A stretch of DNA of 64,000 nt from Paenibacillus_E sp964253085 (GCF_964253085.1 NZ_CAXUQH020000001.1:6076001-6140000), one strand, 5' to 3'; shown: positions 36,672 through 45,695, numbered from the stretch's first letter. Numbers and translations are program-made. Notes: a model not told the origin generated them from the sequence alone.

Positions 36672-37537
36672 TTAGAATGAATGGCGGCTGCCTCACTAGG
36701 AGCCATCCAGTTCAATACGTTTTCTAGCATAGTTTTCAAATGCTCAGCCTTGTGAAGTTCTGGCTTGCCCTTTACCAATATAAATTCATTTCGGATATAC
36801 TGGATAAAATCGATTTGTAATCGCTCAAGTTGCTCTCCAGTTAAAATATATGTATATTCTAGAACGGATTCGTACGTATAATACCACTCCCTGTCTTCAA
36901 GGAACGTAAAGGATGAATGTTGATACCACTCTTTCACATAAGCTTTTAATGCGGTTGTAATAAGCTCATTGTTTCCTGACATTGAGTACAGTCGATTCGA
37001 AGAAATCAGGTTTCTAAAGCTGATCATATTACCTGCAGAATGCGTATAGGGAAGCCCGCAAAACCGTATGAGATGATCCAGTATCTCGATATATGCTTCC
37101 TCTCCAGCACGCTCGGGATTAAACTGGCACCTAACCGCCGCATGTGCGATGCCTTTGAGCAGTGAAAGCGCTTCTGCTACTTCTTTTTTGTCGGCATTAT
37201 CTTCAAAAAACAAGCTCTGCTTGCCTGGTCGAATTTCTGCCCGATCTATTGCATCGTGGAGTTCATCCTCGAATTGATCTCTGCTATACGGCGCCCATTG
37301 GTTAATATGATTGGCGATCTCCGATCGCATACCAAATTCTCTGCGGATGATACTAATGATGTTGATCCCGCCGCTACCACTAACAGTAAGAAATATTTCA
37401 TGTAGAAACCTTTCCAGGTGCTTTGCCTTTTTAACAGCGCCCATGATCTCACTTGGAATAGTGTAAACGGTCTCTGCCTCGTTCCGTTTAAGTACAGCGA
37501 TAAGCTGCGTTAGCTCTGAGAGTAGTGTATGCTGCAT
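36668..37537 (-). CDS. Hypothetical protein, mostly helical
   Basis: 289 residues from the ATG at 37537 (an upstream TTG at 37600 would overlap the previous gene and lacks a site). The sequence is soluble and predicted helical, with no signal or membrane segment (LLSELTQLIAVLKRNEAETV, ELHDAIDRAEIRPGKQSLFF). I do not recognise the family. It lies 52 nt downstream of another unknown gene on the same strand, so the two may work together. Confidence 0.6.
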   Translation of the reverse strand: MQHTLLSELTQLIAVLKRNEAETVYTIPSEIMGAVKKAKHLERFLHEIFLTVSGSGGINIISIIRREFGMRSEIANHINQWAPYSRDQFEDELHDAIDRAEIRPGKQSLFFEDNADKKEVAEALSLLKGIAHAAVRCQFNPERAGEEAYIEILDHLIRFCGLPYTHSAGNMISFRNLISSNRLYSMSGNNELITTALKAYVKEWYQHSSFTFLEDREWYYTYESVLEYTYILTGEQLERLQIDFIQYIRNEFILVKGKPELHKAEHLKTMLENVLNWMAPSEAAAIHSN

Positions 37538-37589
37538 CGTTAGTCCAACCTTCCATTCATTTCGCTTCGCCCAACCATTAGCCCTTGTT

Positions 37590-37904
37590 TTATTGAACAA
37601 AGGAATCGTTTCTTAGCCAAGACCCGCCTTCATCAGTTCTTCGGTAACACATCGTTGCAGATTGTAGTGCCCCCCTTGCTGCTTCATCTACTGTGGTAAA
37701 AGGGTTTTCCATTGCAACTGAAGGACCAGCATTGTCTGCGCCTCTGTAACAATGACTGAGTTCATAAAAGTAATTGCCTTCCCGATTCTTAAGGATGTGA
37801 ATTCCAATATAGAAGCCATCGATTCTAGCCTTTAAACATTGGACGACCTCGTGAACGGTTTCAATATCCGTATGAACATTTTCGAGTTCGGATAAATTTA
37901 ACAT
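37590..37904 (-). CDS. Hypothetical 104-residue protein
   Basis: Small soluble protein (ELENVHTDIETVHEVVQCLK, YFYELSHCYRGADNAGPSVA). GGAGG lies 8 nt before the ATG. No family recognised. First gene of a two-gene unit with 36668-37537. Confidence 0.6.
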   Translation of the reverse strand: MLNLSELENVHTDIETVHEVVQCLKARIDGFYIGIHILKNREGNYFYELSHCYRGADNAGPSVAMENPFTTVDEAARGALQSATMCYRRTDEGGSWLRNDSFVQ

Positions 37905-38216
37905 GCTCTATGCCTCCACGTCATTTTATTAATTATTTCATTTTTTATGTTTCACTCTAAAATTTCAAGATGAATCTCACGGTCGCGACCAAGTTACTAT
38001 AACCAAAAATCATGAATAATATGTAAGAAATTGGATTACTATGAGAATTACATTGCTCAGTGAAACTGCCCGTTAGCTTAACAAAACTGTGGTATGAACG
38101 CGAAGTTGCAGATCATGGCACGGGCAGAATGTAAGGATTCGGGGGAAAAGCGTGAGGACGATATTCTCGGTAATCCATCGGCAAACGCAATGATGTTTTC
38201 CTTTTCGAGAAAGCGG
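37905..38216. other. Intergenic region with repeat copy c
   Basis: 312 nt with no intact gene. A repeat copy (AACTGCCCGTTAGCTTAA) is at 38064-38081. On the minus strand 38120-38216 a short piece reads like the start of an aminotransferase barrel (NIIAFADGLP), but it is too short to call. Confidence 0.45.
38064..38081. repeat. Island repeat, copy c
   Basis: AACTGCCCGTTAGCTTAA, a shortened form of the element, about 135 nt downstream of the membrane-protein stop at 38217. Confidence 0.55.
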
Positions 38217-39086
38217 CTAATGCTTCGTTAAGATACGATTAAAATAATTGCAACAAAACAGCAGCACTATATCCGCCGCAATTAAAAGATAAATATCCCA
38301 AATATATGTAAATGTAAAGATGTGGAGAGCCATCGATAAAAGATAGCTCCCCCCCATCAAAACCGGAACCAAAGCTTGCAGCGTCCAACGGAACTTGTAA
38401 AAACAAACAAGAGCAGTTAACAGCCCTCGTATATAAAAGTAAATAATAATAACCGAAAGTGCAGTCCTCTCAGGACTATCATACCAATATACTGGATAAT
38501 GAAAATGATCGGATAATAGTGCATACATGATAAGGTGTGCATAGACAATATAGTTAATCCCAGACAGCGTGATAAAACGAATCAATGGCGAAGTAGCATG
38601 TAACAGCATGCCATACCATTTTTTAGCAATCCAAAAATAGAGTAGGATTCCCGCGAAAGTATATACAGGATTCCACCATATGAGCTTATAAATGCCCAAT
38701 TTTAAGAATATGATTTCAATGCATGCAAACATAGCAGCTAAGGCCACAATCCAGCCATATCCAAGATTAAAAGCAGCGATAAACAAGGCTACCGAAGTGA
38801 CATAAAACTGTTGGGATAAGTACGCTCCCAAAGTCATGTCGTAATACGGGTTTTTCAACATATGGGGGTAATATTCGTAGCTTGGAAACCAAACAAAAAT
38901 CACATTTTCTAAACAGGCCGCAGCTGAACCTATAAAAAAATACAATGCCAGAAGTTTCGAATCCCTTTTTTTCCAAAAAATAATAATAAGTAGAACGAAA
39001 CTCAATACAGCAAGAATGATAAACCATCTAGCATTATGATTCATGAATAGAGCCCCGACTTGCTGTAGCATCTGTTGGATCCGCAT
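38217..39086 (-). CDS. Multi-pass membrane protein of unknown function
   Basis: 289 residues and about eight hydrophobic helices, with conserved-looking segments LENVIFVWFPSYEYYPHM and SVALFIAAFNLGYGW. The ATG at 39086 has AGGAG 5 nt upstream; the longer open frame has none. A close paralogue is encoded at 44479-45366, where it is broken by one stop codon. The topology is like small integral membrane proteins common in sporulating Bacillota, but no catalytic motif is visible. It is a single-gene unit. Confidence 0.7.
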   Translation of the reverse strand: MRIQQMLQQVGALFMNHNARWFIILAVLSFVLLIIIFWKKRDSKLLALYFFIGSAAACLENVIFVWFPSYEYYPHMLKNPYYDMTLGAYLSQQFYVTSVALFIAAFNLGYGWIVALAAMFACIEIIFLKLGIYKLIWWNPVYTFAGILLYFWIAKKWYGMLLHATSPLIRFITLSGINYIVYAHLIMYALLSDHFHYPVYWYDSPERTALSVIIIYFYIRGLLTALVCFYKFRWTLQALVPVLMGGSYLLSMALHIFTFTYIWDIYLLIAADIVLLFCCNYFNRILTKH

Positions 39087-39229
39087 GTTTACTCCTATAC
39101 GAGTTCGTTGAATATAAATCATTATAGGCGAATCCATATTCGTATAAACGTCTAGCTTTCCCTCCAGCCATTCCCCTTAACTAAATTGTTCCGCCTGCTT
39201 AACCAGCGCTGCCGCGAAGCAAGCCCCCC

Positions 39230-39253
39230 AACTATTGTTACCCGTTAGTGTAA
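39230..39253. repeat. Island repeat, copy d
   Basis: AACTATTGTTACCCGTTAGT followed by GTAA, a near-full copy between the membrane-protein start and the ArsR gene. A related partial motif (TTAACTAAATTGTTCCGC) lies at about 39178. Confidence 0.6.
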
Positions 39254-39440
39254 CGCCAACTCGACAGTACTATATAAGATTAGTACTTATAGTAAGAGAA
39301 CCTGAATTTATATACTGAGTTTAATGAATTAATGATAAGTGTGGTTTGCATAGGTATCACTTTCACCTGACGGCTCTTTTTTTATCGGCAAGCGAATGAA
39401 AATAACCCTATTTACTTTTTTCCTAAGGTATGATACTTTT

Positions 39441-39460
39441 ATTTCGACAGATATAGAAAT
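39441..39460. promoter_or_regulatory. Possible ArsR operator, upstream copy
   Basis: ATTTC, 10 nt, GAAAT 28 nt before the ArsR start. The right part (ATATAGAAAT) is shared with the palindrome at 39785, which suggests both bind the same regulator. Confidence 0.5.
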
Positions 39461-39488
39461 AATGACAATAAGCAAAGGTGAGGTAACG

Positions 39489-39770
39489 ATGATCGAGGAT
39501 AACGCGGAGGTACGGCAAGCCGTCAAAGTATACAAAGCACTAGGGGAACCGACCCGGCTTAAAATTGCCCTCTTGCTTACCGAAGAGAGGAATTTGTGCT
39601 GCTCCGATATCGGAAGCAAGCTGGAATCCATCGCTGGCTCGACACTATCCCATCACCTGAAGCAATTGACGGATTGCGGCCTGCTCGATCTCCGTAAGGA
39701 TGGAACGTACATCTACTACAGCGTGAACCGCGAAATAGCACAAAAGTATGCACCGTATTTGCTGGGATAA
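39489..39770 (+). CDS. ArsR/SmtB family transcriptional repressor
   Basis: 93 residues forming one winged helix (ALGEPTRLKIALLL, SIAGSTLSHHLKQLTDCGLL, RKDGTYIYYSVN). Start at ATG 39489, 5 nt after GGTGAGG. A cysteine pair lies in the recognition region (RNLCCSDIG), so metal or thiol sensing is possible, though the ELCVCDL box is absent. It directly precedes an MFS exporter; palindromes before each gene suggest that it represses itself and the exporter. Confidence 0.88.
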   Translation: MIEDNAEVRQAVKVYKALGEPTRLKIALLLTEERNLCCSDIGSKLESIAGSTLSHHLKQLTDCGLLDLRKDGTYIYYSVNREIAQKYAPYLLG

Positions 39771-39784
39771 TTTTTTGTCATTAT

Positions 39785-39808
39785 TTCTATATTTCTAGAA
39801 ATATAGAA
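39785..39808. promoter_or_regulatory. 24-bp perfect palindrome before the MFS gene
   Basis: Two 12-bp arms, TTCTATATTTCT and its reverse complement, meet without spacer, 29 nt upstream of the MFS start. It is very likely an operator for the ArsR protein. Confidence 0.7.
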
Positions 39809-39837
39809 GATCGGACAGAGAGAGGAGTAAGAAAATC

Positions 39838-41034
39838 ATGTCATACGCTTGGAAAATTTACATGTTGGCCGCCGTCAGTTTTCTTGTCGGAACGTCGGAG
39901 TTTATCATCGCAGGCATTTTGGATAAAGTTGCGGAGGATATCGGTGTCTCGGTGTCCGCTGCAGGACAGCTCATTACCGTTTTCTCGCTCGCTTACGCTT
40001 TCGGGACCCCTATCCTTATGGCCGTTACTGCCCGCTTGGAGCGACGGAAGCTGCTGCTTTACTCACTCGGCCTTTTCGTAATAGGAAACGGAATCACCTT
40101 TATTTTGCCGGGATATGAATCTATAATCGGATCTCGGATCATCTTGGCACTCAGTACCGGGGTGTTTGTCGTTACGGCCATGACCGTAGCCTCCAAGATG
40201 GCTCCGCCTGAAAAGCAAGGCAGCGCCATAGCGACACTCGTTATGGGCTTCAGTACTTCGCTGATCATCGGCGTTCCACTTGGAAGGGTTGTCGCTTCCG
40301 CCTACGATTGGAAAACAATTTTCGGGGGAATCGGTGTACTCGGGCTGTTCGCTATGCTTGTTATTGCCTTCACGATTCCGCAAACGGATGGCGAAGAACC
40401 AGTGCCGCTTCGCAAACAGTTGGCGCTGTTGAAGGAACGAAAAATCGTTTTGGCCTTGTCTGTAACCTTCTTCTGGATCGGTGGATATTCGATTGCCTAT
40501 ACGTACATTTCGCCGTTTCTACTTACCGTTACGGGAATGAGCGAAAAATGGGTGAGCATCGGATTGTTCGCTTTCGGCATCGCAAGCTTGATCGGCTCTA
40601 AGCTCGGAGGCTATAGCACAGACAAATGGGGATTCCCCCGCACGCTGGTCGGCGGCATGCTGCTGCACGCAGTAGCTCTAATCCTGTTATCGCTGGCAGC
40701 TCTATCCCCTGCTCTCGTGTTCCCGCTTCTCATGCTCTGGTCGTTCTCGGCCTGGTCGTCGGGTCCAACGCAGCAGGTTCATTTAATCACGCTTGCTCCG
40801 AAAGCTTCCGGCATTATGCTTAGCCTAAACATGTCGGTCGTGCAGCTTGCCATGGCCGCCGGAGCGGGGATCGGGGGCATCGTCATAGAGCAAGCGTCGT
40901 TGCCGGCCATCAGTTGGATTGGGGCGGCGGGAGTTACCATCGCCGCGGGGACAGCCGCCGCATCGCTCGGACTATCTCGCTCCCATTCGCGCAGGAAGTT
41001 GGAAGAGCGAAACTTGAGGGAAGCGGAAGCCTGA
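39838..41034 (+). CDS. MFS transporter, DHA1-type efflux
   Basis: 398 residues and twelve predicted helices, of the arabinose-efflux/AraJ-like DHA1 group (SFLVGTSEFIIAGILDKVAED in helix 1, LERRKLLLY as the loop 2-3 signature region, PLGRVVAS in motif C position). AGGAG lies 10 nt before the ATG. It is co-directional with ArsR and carries a palindromic operator. It probably exports a toxic small molecule. Its G+C content is clearly higher than that of its neighbours, in line with separate acquisition. Confidence 0.9.
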   Translation: MSYAWKIYMLAAVSFLVGTSEFIIAGILDKVAEDIGVSVSAAGQLITVFSLAYAFGTPILMAVTARLERRKLLLYSLGLFVIGNGITFILPGYESIIGSRIILALSTGVFVVTAMTVASKMAPPEKQGSAIATLVMGFSTSLIIGVPLGRVVASAYDWKTIFGGIGVLGLFAMLVIAFTIPQTDGEEPVPLRKQLALLKERKIVLALSVTFFWIGGYSIAYTYISPFLLTVTGMSEKWVSIGLFAFGIASLIGSKLGGYSTDKWGFPRTLVGGMLLHAVALILLSLAALSPALVFPLLMLWSFSAWSSGPTQQVHLITLAPKASGIMLSLNMSVVQLAMAAGAGIGGIVIEQASLPAISWIGAAGVTIAAGTAAASLGLSRSHSRRKLEERNLREAEA

Positions 41035-41082
41035 TTGAACAAATAGGAAGCCAAATTTCACGATAGCTCTTCACTGTTCCGC

Positions 41083-41112
41083 AGAAGGCTGCCGATCACC
41101 CGGTAGCCTTCT
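41083..41112 (+). terminator. Rho-independent terminator after the MFS gene
   Basis: Stem AGAAGGCT(G)CCG / CGG(T)AGCCTTCT followed by CTTCTTG. It lies 49 nt after the stop. Confidence 0.75.
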
Positions 41113-41231
41113 CTTCTTGATGGCCTATACATTCGGAAAGATATGCTTGAGGTGTTCGTCGTAACACTCATCATTGCGTTCCTGTGTGACTGGTTGCATC
41201 AGCTATTTATTAGCTCTTGTTCCTCATTAGC

Positions 41232-41741
41232 TTAGTTGATGATATGTCCACGTACCCATTCACTTATTTGAATAGCCACTTCTTTTACCACTGTTTTAGT
41301 AGTATCGACGGTCGGCATTGGTGGTGTGTATGCTTTGTCAGCATTTTCAAGCAACCACTTTGCAAAAGATTTATGCTCCTGAATCAAATCCTCTGACCAA
41401 TTTCTTGCCCGTAATCGTAATTCACGTGTTTCATCGTCACAATGTAAGTTTAAAAAGTAAATATTATCCTTAAAGTATTGATAATCCTCACACTTTTCAG
41501 CATCCTATGGCATCATCGTTCCGCATATTATAGATATTCGTCCACTCGCAGCTACATTTCTAGCAACACGAAACCAAATATTCTCAATTTTTCTCCAGTC
41601 GTCATCCCCTACAATTCTATGAATGAAATCCAGTTCGAAAACATCAACATCTGGTAATAATTTTCTCAGTTCCTTAGAAACTGTTGTCTTCCCTGTACCA
41701 CTTGCACCTGTCACTATAAACAACGGTATTTTTTCGTCCAT
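41232..41741 (-). pseudogene. P-loop kinase-like gene with one in-frame amber codon
   Basis: The frame from ATG 41741 encodes MDEKIPLFIVTGASGTGKTT (Walker A) and runs to CGTMMP, where TAG at 41505-41507 interrupts it. The same frame then continues cleanly for 91 codons to TAA (DAEKCEDYQYF, LHCDDETRELRLRARNW, KSFAKWLLENADKAYTPPMP). The position reads as a Trp codon (TGG) changed to TAG. Total length of about 169 residues fits small nucleoside-kinase-like ATPases. It is either a recent nonsense mutation, a sequencing error, or read-through. Confidence 0.8.
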
Positions 41742-42152
41742 GGTTCTTCCCCCCTAGTAAAATTATTTTATTCTCTACTTTTTGAGTAAACCCAAATTTT
41801 GTAAAGTTAAAATTGTGAATATAGCATAACTGCCCTTTAGCTGTTGGTAATCGGAGAATTTCTTGTGATGATACAAACATGAACATCGAACTCCTATAAA
41901 GTAGGTGGATTTGTGTCGCAAGACTACAATGTTGGGATTGAACTTCGCTCTAGTAAAAAAAATTGAAAATAATACCTTATGATGCCTCAAATGCCTACAT
42001 TAATGACACAAATCTACCTACATTGTTTTTAGCGCGTAAGTTGTCGTTATCTAACCCGCTATAATTTTTGATATAATAGTCCAAGCAATTTTTGCACGGT
42101 CCACATAAAATAATTCTATCAATCTATCAATCTCGTAGAAATAGGAGGGGCT

Positions 42153-42821
42153 ATGATGGGAACCATGTGGGGTGGATATACAGTTGATCTTAACTTGATC
42201 GGATCCGGAGCTTTAGGCAAGGTCTATAAAGCTTATGATTCGAAAGGACGCCAGCTGGCAATCAAAGAGACTTCCAACCGTGAGGCGGCAAGACGCGAAG
42301 CGCGGATTATGCAGAGTTACCGGGTCGGTGAGTTTTTGCCACGCTATTATGATTATTTTGAGATCGGGGAAAAAGGCTATTTGGTTACTGAGTATATCCG
42401 GGGGTCGACTTTGGGCAATGACTTTCATAATACCTTCACCAATAAGCGTGATCAGGACTTAAGTGTAGAGATTACAATCAACATCCTCAAGGGGCTTAGA
42501 CAACTCCACAAAACGGGGTATATCCATAATGATGTGCTGCCCAAAAATGTAATGATACTTCACAATAAGCCTGAGACGGTCAAAGTAATAGACTTCAACA
42601 TTGCCAAAGAGATTGTGAGTCCCGCTGTCATGAATAAGGAGTTACAGGCTGTGTGCAAAATATGCGCTTTCCTCATGAACGGGACGCTAGCGGATATCCA
42701 TAAAGCGGAAATTCGCGATAAAGATCTTAGGCGTGTGTTATTAAATCCCTTTGACGTAAACAATAAGGACAGGTATCCATCGGCTGACGCACTCATTGCC
42801 GCATTGCGGCCTTTTTGCTAA
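42153..42821 (+). CDS. Serine/threonine protein kinase-like protein, atypical
   Basis: 222 residues with a minimal kinase fold: glycine loop LIGSGALGKVYKAYD, Lys38 in LAIKET, catalytic loop IHNDVLPKNVMI (Asp127), and VIDFNIAKE (Asp147) where DFG would be expected. There is no membrane or sensor domain, and the C-lobe is short. AGGAGG lies 4 nt (or 7 nt, second ATG) upstream. The DFN in place of DFG and the shortened length suggest a small-molecule or specialised kinase. It is a single-gene unit; repeat copy e begins 20 nt after its stop. Confidence 0.8.
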   Translation: MMGTMWGGYTVDLNLIGSGALGKVYKAYDSKGRQLAIKETSNREAARREARIMQSYRVGEFLPRYYDYFEIGEKGYLVTEYIRGSTLGNDFHNTFTNKRDQDLSVEITINILKGLRQLHKTGYIHNDVLPKNVMILHNKPETVKVIDFNIAKEIVSPAVMNKELQAVCKICAFLMNGTLADIHKAEIRDKDLRRVLLNPFDVNNKDRYPSADALIAALRPFC

Positions 42822-42840
42822 GGCACCAGATTGGACTATA

Positions 42841-42861
42841 AACTATCGTTTCCCGTTAATT
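42841..42861. repeat. Island repeat, copy e
   Basis: AACTATCG-TTTCC-CGTTAATT, identical over 23 nt to copy f at 43039. It lies 20 nt after the kinase-like gene, and its last base is within the stop codon of a minus-strand remnant. Confidence 0.75.
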
Positions 42862-42995
42862 TATTCAACTTTTTTATGTTGAGAATTGAGATATATCACG
42901 AACAATACAAGCCCTGCGATACAGAGAATTATACTAATAATAAGCGTGTAGTTTACTAAATTCCAAATATCAGTGGGTGTTAAATTCTCCGCCCG
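42861..42995 (-). pseudogene. C-terminal remnant of a single-helix membrane protein
   Basis: Open frame without a start: TPTDIWNLVNYTLIISIILC, then a membrane helix and QHKKVE, stop. It is enclosed between repeat copies e and f. It resembles in layout the small membrane ORF at 36146. Origin unknown. Confidence 0.35.
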
Positions 42996-43002
42996 TCAAC
43001 AC

Positions 43003-43027
43003 AGAAGGCTGCACGAGGCAGCCTTCT
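43003..43027. other. Strong hairpin next to repeat copy f
   Basis: Perfect 10-bp stem AGAAGGCTGC / GCAGCCTTCT with loop ACGAG, ending 12 nt before copy f. It could be a terminator, but its constant pairing with the repeat suggests it is part of the element. Confidence 0.7.
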
Positions 43028-43038
43028 TAGGTTTGTTA

Positions 43039-43059
43039 AACTATCGTTTCCCGTTAATT
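43039..43059. repeat. Island repeat, copy f
   Basis: AACTATCG-TTTCC-CGTTAATT, identical to copy e and 198 bp from it. It lies 9 nt downstream of a small minus-strand ORF. Confidence 0.75.
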
Positions 43060-43067
43060 CAATATCT

Positions 43068-43187
43068 CTATTGTAATTCCTTTTCTCTAAGTAGCTTTTT
43101 TTTATAGTTCGCTTTAAGCATAAAGTAACAAATGGGCATTAGTAGTAGCAATCCAAGTAATCCGTACATAATTTGAAGTAATTTCAT
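43068..43187 (-). CDS. Tiny membrane peptide ORF (39 residues)
   Basis: MKLLQIMYGLLGLLLLMPIC followed by a basic tail (KANYKKKLLREKE). Its ATG overlaps the stop of the GerA remnant (ATGA). No good ribosome site is seen, so it may depend on coupling or be a remnant. Confidence 0.35.
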   Translation of the reverse strand: MKLLQIMYGLLGLLLLMPICYFMLKANYKKKLLREKELQ

Positions 43188-44076
43188 GTTATGGAGGTTT
43201 TGGAATGCTCATAAGAACGATAGATCAATTCACGAATAACACCTTTGTATCTCCGAATGAAATTGGATTTACGGACGATGTTTTCCCGTGTTGGGATGAG
43301 CTCAGGATGAAATGTCGTGAGCGCGATATACATGCTGGGTAGTAAGAGTGCGATAAAAAATGCAAAAATGCGCAACAACCGGATTAAACTCGATAGGACA
43401 GTCCGTTGGTAATAATCTTCGCTTGATTGGAACAATTCGATAAATAAGCCCGGGCATAACATCATCGTGCCGGTTCCATCTACCATCACAACTATCTTTC
43501 CTTCCAGAAGTCCAGCAACTACTACATCTGGACGTTCGGTGAATCGCACTTGCGGGAACGGAGAATAGATATTATCCTCCACCAATTCTTCGACATAAGA
43601 TGTCTCGAGAATTTCCAACTCGGGGATGCAGCTTATTTTCTCAACGAAAGCATTCAGTAAAGGCTTGCTTACACGGCTATTTAAATACCCGTATACGAGA
43701 TTGGTCTTCGATTCGCCGCCTCCTACCAAAAAAATCATTTTAAGTTCAGGGGTTCGCAACCTTTTTCGGATCAATCCCACATTAGTCTAAAGATCTTACA
43801 GAACAGCACTTTTTGTAGATGCACCATGGTTTTCAAAAAATGAGGTAAATGCTTCCAATGTCACGTCTATGGTAGTTCCGTTTTCAGGCTTAAGCAGATC
43901 TTGAAGCGCTTTTTTCAAGTAATTGGTTTCTTTTTCCTTGGAAAGTGTTTAAAGTAAATCGAACAGGCAGAAATGGAGAAATCCTTACCAAAACACCATT
44001 CTTGAACCACTAGATCATTTGCACATTCAAATATTTGATTCAATATAGTCAAATTATCATGGATCGATACTGACAA
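43184..44076 (-). pseudogene. GerA-family spore germination protein, decayed
   Basis: Three pieces of one GerA-type subunit are recognisable. The N-terminal part (LTILNQIFECANDLVVQEW) hits a stop; it continues in another frame (YLKKALQDLLKPENGTTIDV to STKSAVL); after a missing segment comes NVGLIRKRLRTPELKMIFLV through SPFPQVRFTERPDVVVAGLL and the membrane region to TFHPELIPT, where homology ends. The distal membrane domain is lost. GerA proteins are nutrient receptors of dormant spores, so this shows a sporulating lineage. Confidence 0.8.
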
Positions 44077-44311
44077 GCTTTACACAATGTCCATCTAATG
44101 AGATGTCGCTATCAACATGTTCACCTCTTCCCAGGTCATGGTTACGTGTGTGCTTATTCTGTCCAAGATATACATATCTATCCATAATTAGTGTTCAAAA
44201 AATGCTTAGTACTTTTCTCACCGATCAGAAATGGAATGCCATCCCCACCTCAAGCAATGGCCAAACAAGTTGGGGCCTTGTAAGAGAGGAGCCTGTAGTC
44301 CATGTAAAACA

Positions 44312-44342
44312 AGAGCGTCCTGCTAAATTATCAGGGCGCTCT
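44312..44342 (+). terminator. Terminator-like hairpin
   Basis: AGAGCGTCCTG / CAGGGCGCTCT (one mismatch) followed by TTGG. No intact plus-strand gene precedes it; 44077-44478 holds only broken frames. Confidence 0.5.
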
Positions 44343-44478
44343 TTGGCGAACACTAGCACGAAGCAGTAGGAAAAGAACAGCTATTGTAGTAGCACATGCC
44401 ATGCTAAGAATCGCTTATTATCTGCTGACAAGAAAAAAGTGTATCTAGATTTAGGTAAAAAAAATTAATGAACTGCGC

Positions 44479-45366
44479 TTAAGATAAAGTTTCACTGCAC
44501 TTGGGGATCTTCGATAATACCCGCTTAAAATAATAACAGCAGAACTGAACCACGATATCCGATAATGCAAATAACAAAATACCCCATATGTACTTGTACA
44601 TGAATATATGTTGTTTAATTAAAATAAGATAACTTGCCCACATCAAAATCGGAATCAACACCACGATTACTGGGCGGAACTTATAAAAACAAACAGTTGC
44701 AATTACGGCACTGCGTATTAACATGGTAACAACAATAACCGTCACGGTATCTCTCGCGGGATTATCAAACCAACCGCCAACGAAATGATAATGATTACTA
44801 AAAAGAGGGATCGCAATAAGATCTCCATAGATTATGTAGTTTAAGCAAAACAAAGTGAACCATCGAATAAAGCGTGATGAATCACGCAACAGAACCGTGT
44901 ACCACTTTTTGGATATCCAAAAATAAATGAGTAAGCCTACTCCGGTATAACCGGTATGCCACCAGTGGAGCTTGTAGATACCTAACGCTAAAAATAAGTA
45001 CTCAATGCCTACAAACATGGCCGAAAAAAATAACATCCAACCATACCTGAGATTAAAAGCAGCGATAAACAAAGCAACTGATGACACGTAATACACTTGG
45101 GAGAGGTATGTCCCTAATATCAAATCGTAATACGGGTCTTCCAATATTTTGGGATAGTATTCATAGCTTTGAAACCAAATGCAAATTACATTTTCCAAAT
45201 AGCCTGCAATTGCACCCAAACCTAAATATAACGCCAAAAGCTTTATATCTCTTTTCCTTCAAAAGATAAAGACGATAAGAAGAAGGCTAAGAACAGCTAG
45301 TATTATAAACCAGATAGCATTCCCAAAGATGATCGGTACTCTTAGTTGCAGTATTTGAGGATGCAA
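44479..45366 (-). pseudogene. Paralogue of the 38217 membrane protein with one opal stop
   Basis: From a TTG at 45366 (AGGAGGG 7 nt upstream) the frame encodes a protein aligned along its whole length with the one at 38217-39086. A single TGA at 45259-45261 lies where the paralogue has Trp (IIIFWKKRDSKLLALY versus IVFIF-stop-RKRDIKLLALY). Downstream the frame is open for 260 codons with matching segments (ENVICIWFQSYEYYPKI, SVALFIAAFNLRYGW). The mutation looks recent because nothing else is damaged. Confidence 0.85.
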
Positions 45367-45522
45367 GACATTTCCCTCCTTCGATACATTTGTTCCAAAA
45401 CTAAAACTGGAATTATCTATTTGATATTGTGGCTGTTTACTATGGGGATATACATCTACACTGTTACGCTTCAGGGTCTTTACTCCTAAATAGCTGATGA
45501 ACTAGCCCAATATTTGTGATTG

Positions 45523-45543
45523 AACTATATTTCTGCGTTAAGA
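45523..45543. repeat. Island repeat, copy u
   Basis: AACTATAT-TTCTG-CGTTAAGA, 8 nt beyond the stop of the DinB-like fragment. It shares TTCTGCGTTAA with the copy at 50305. Confidence 0.6.
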
Positions 45544-45551
45544 GTGGTTTC

Positions 45552-45695
45552 TTAATAGAACTTCTTTTTTTTATTACTTGCTATATTTGCTTTCCAGTTT
45601 ACTTGTTCATCGTTTAATTGCAATAATACAGACAGTATTCTTTCTTGAATTTCTACTAATTTATTTATAAGTAATTCTTTAATTTCTTCATACAT
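45552..45695 (-). pseudogene. N-terminal fragment of a DinB/DUF1572-like protein
   Basis: 47 codons with a start and GGGG site: EIQERILSVLLQLNDEQVNW matches the first helix of DinB-like four-helix proteins, then ends at NKKKKFY. About 120 residues of a normal DinB domain are absent. Repeat-like motifs flank it on both sides (45523 and 45705), and the rest of 45367-45853 holds no gene. Confidence 0.5.

Noticed and set aside
38120..38216. Short minus-strand piece resembling an aminotransferase start (NIIAFADGLP)
   Set aside because: Only about 20 residues fit and the frame breaks at once; chance similarity cannot be excluded.
41674..41990. Two overlapping minus-strand open frames near 41.8 kb
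   Set aside because: No start sites or motifs, and they overlap the kinase gene's upstream region in A/T-rich sequence.
44103..44369. 88-codon plus-strand open frame
   Set aside because: It runs through decayed sequence and a terminator-like hairpin, with no protein-like features.
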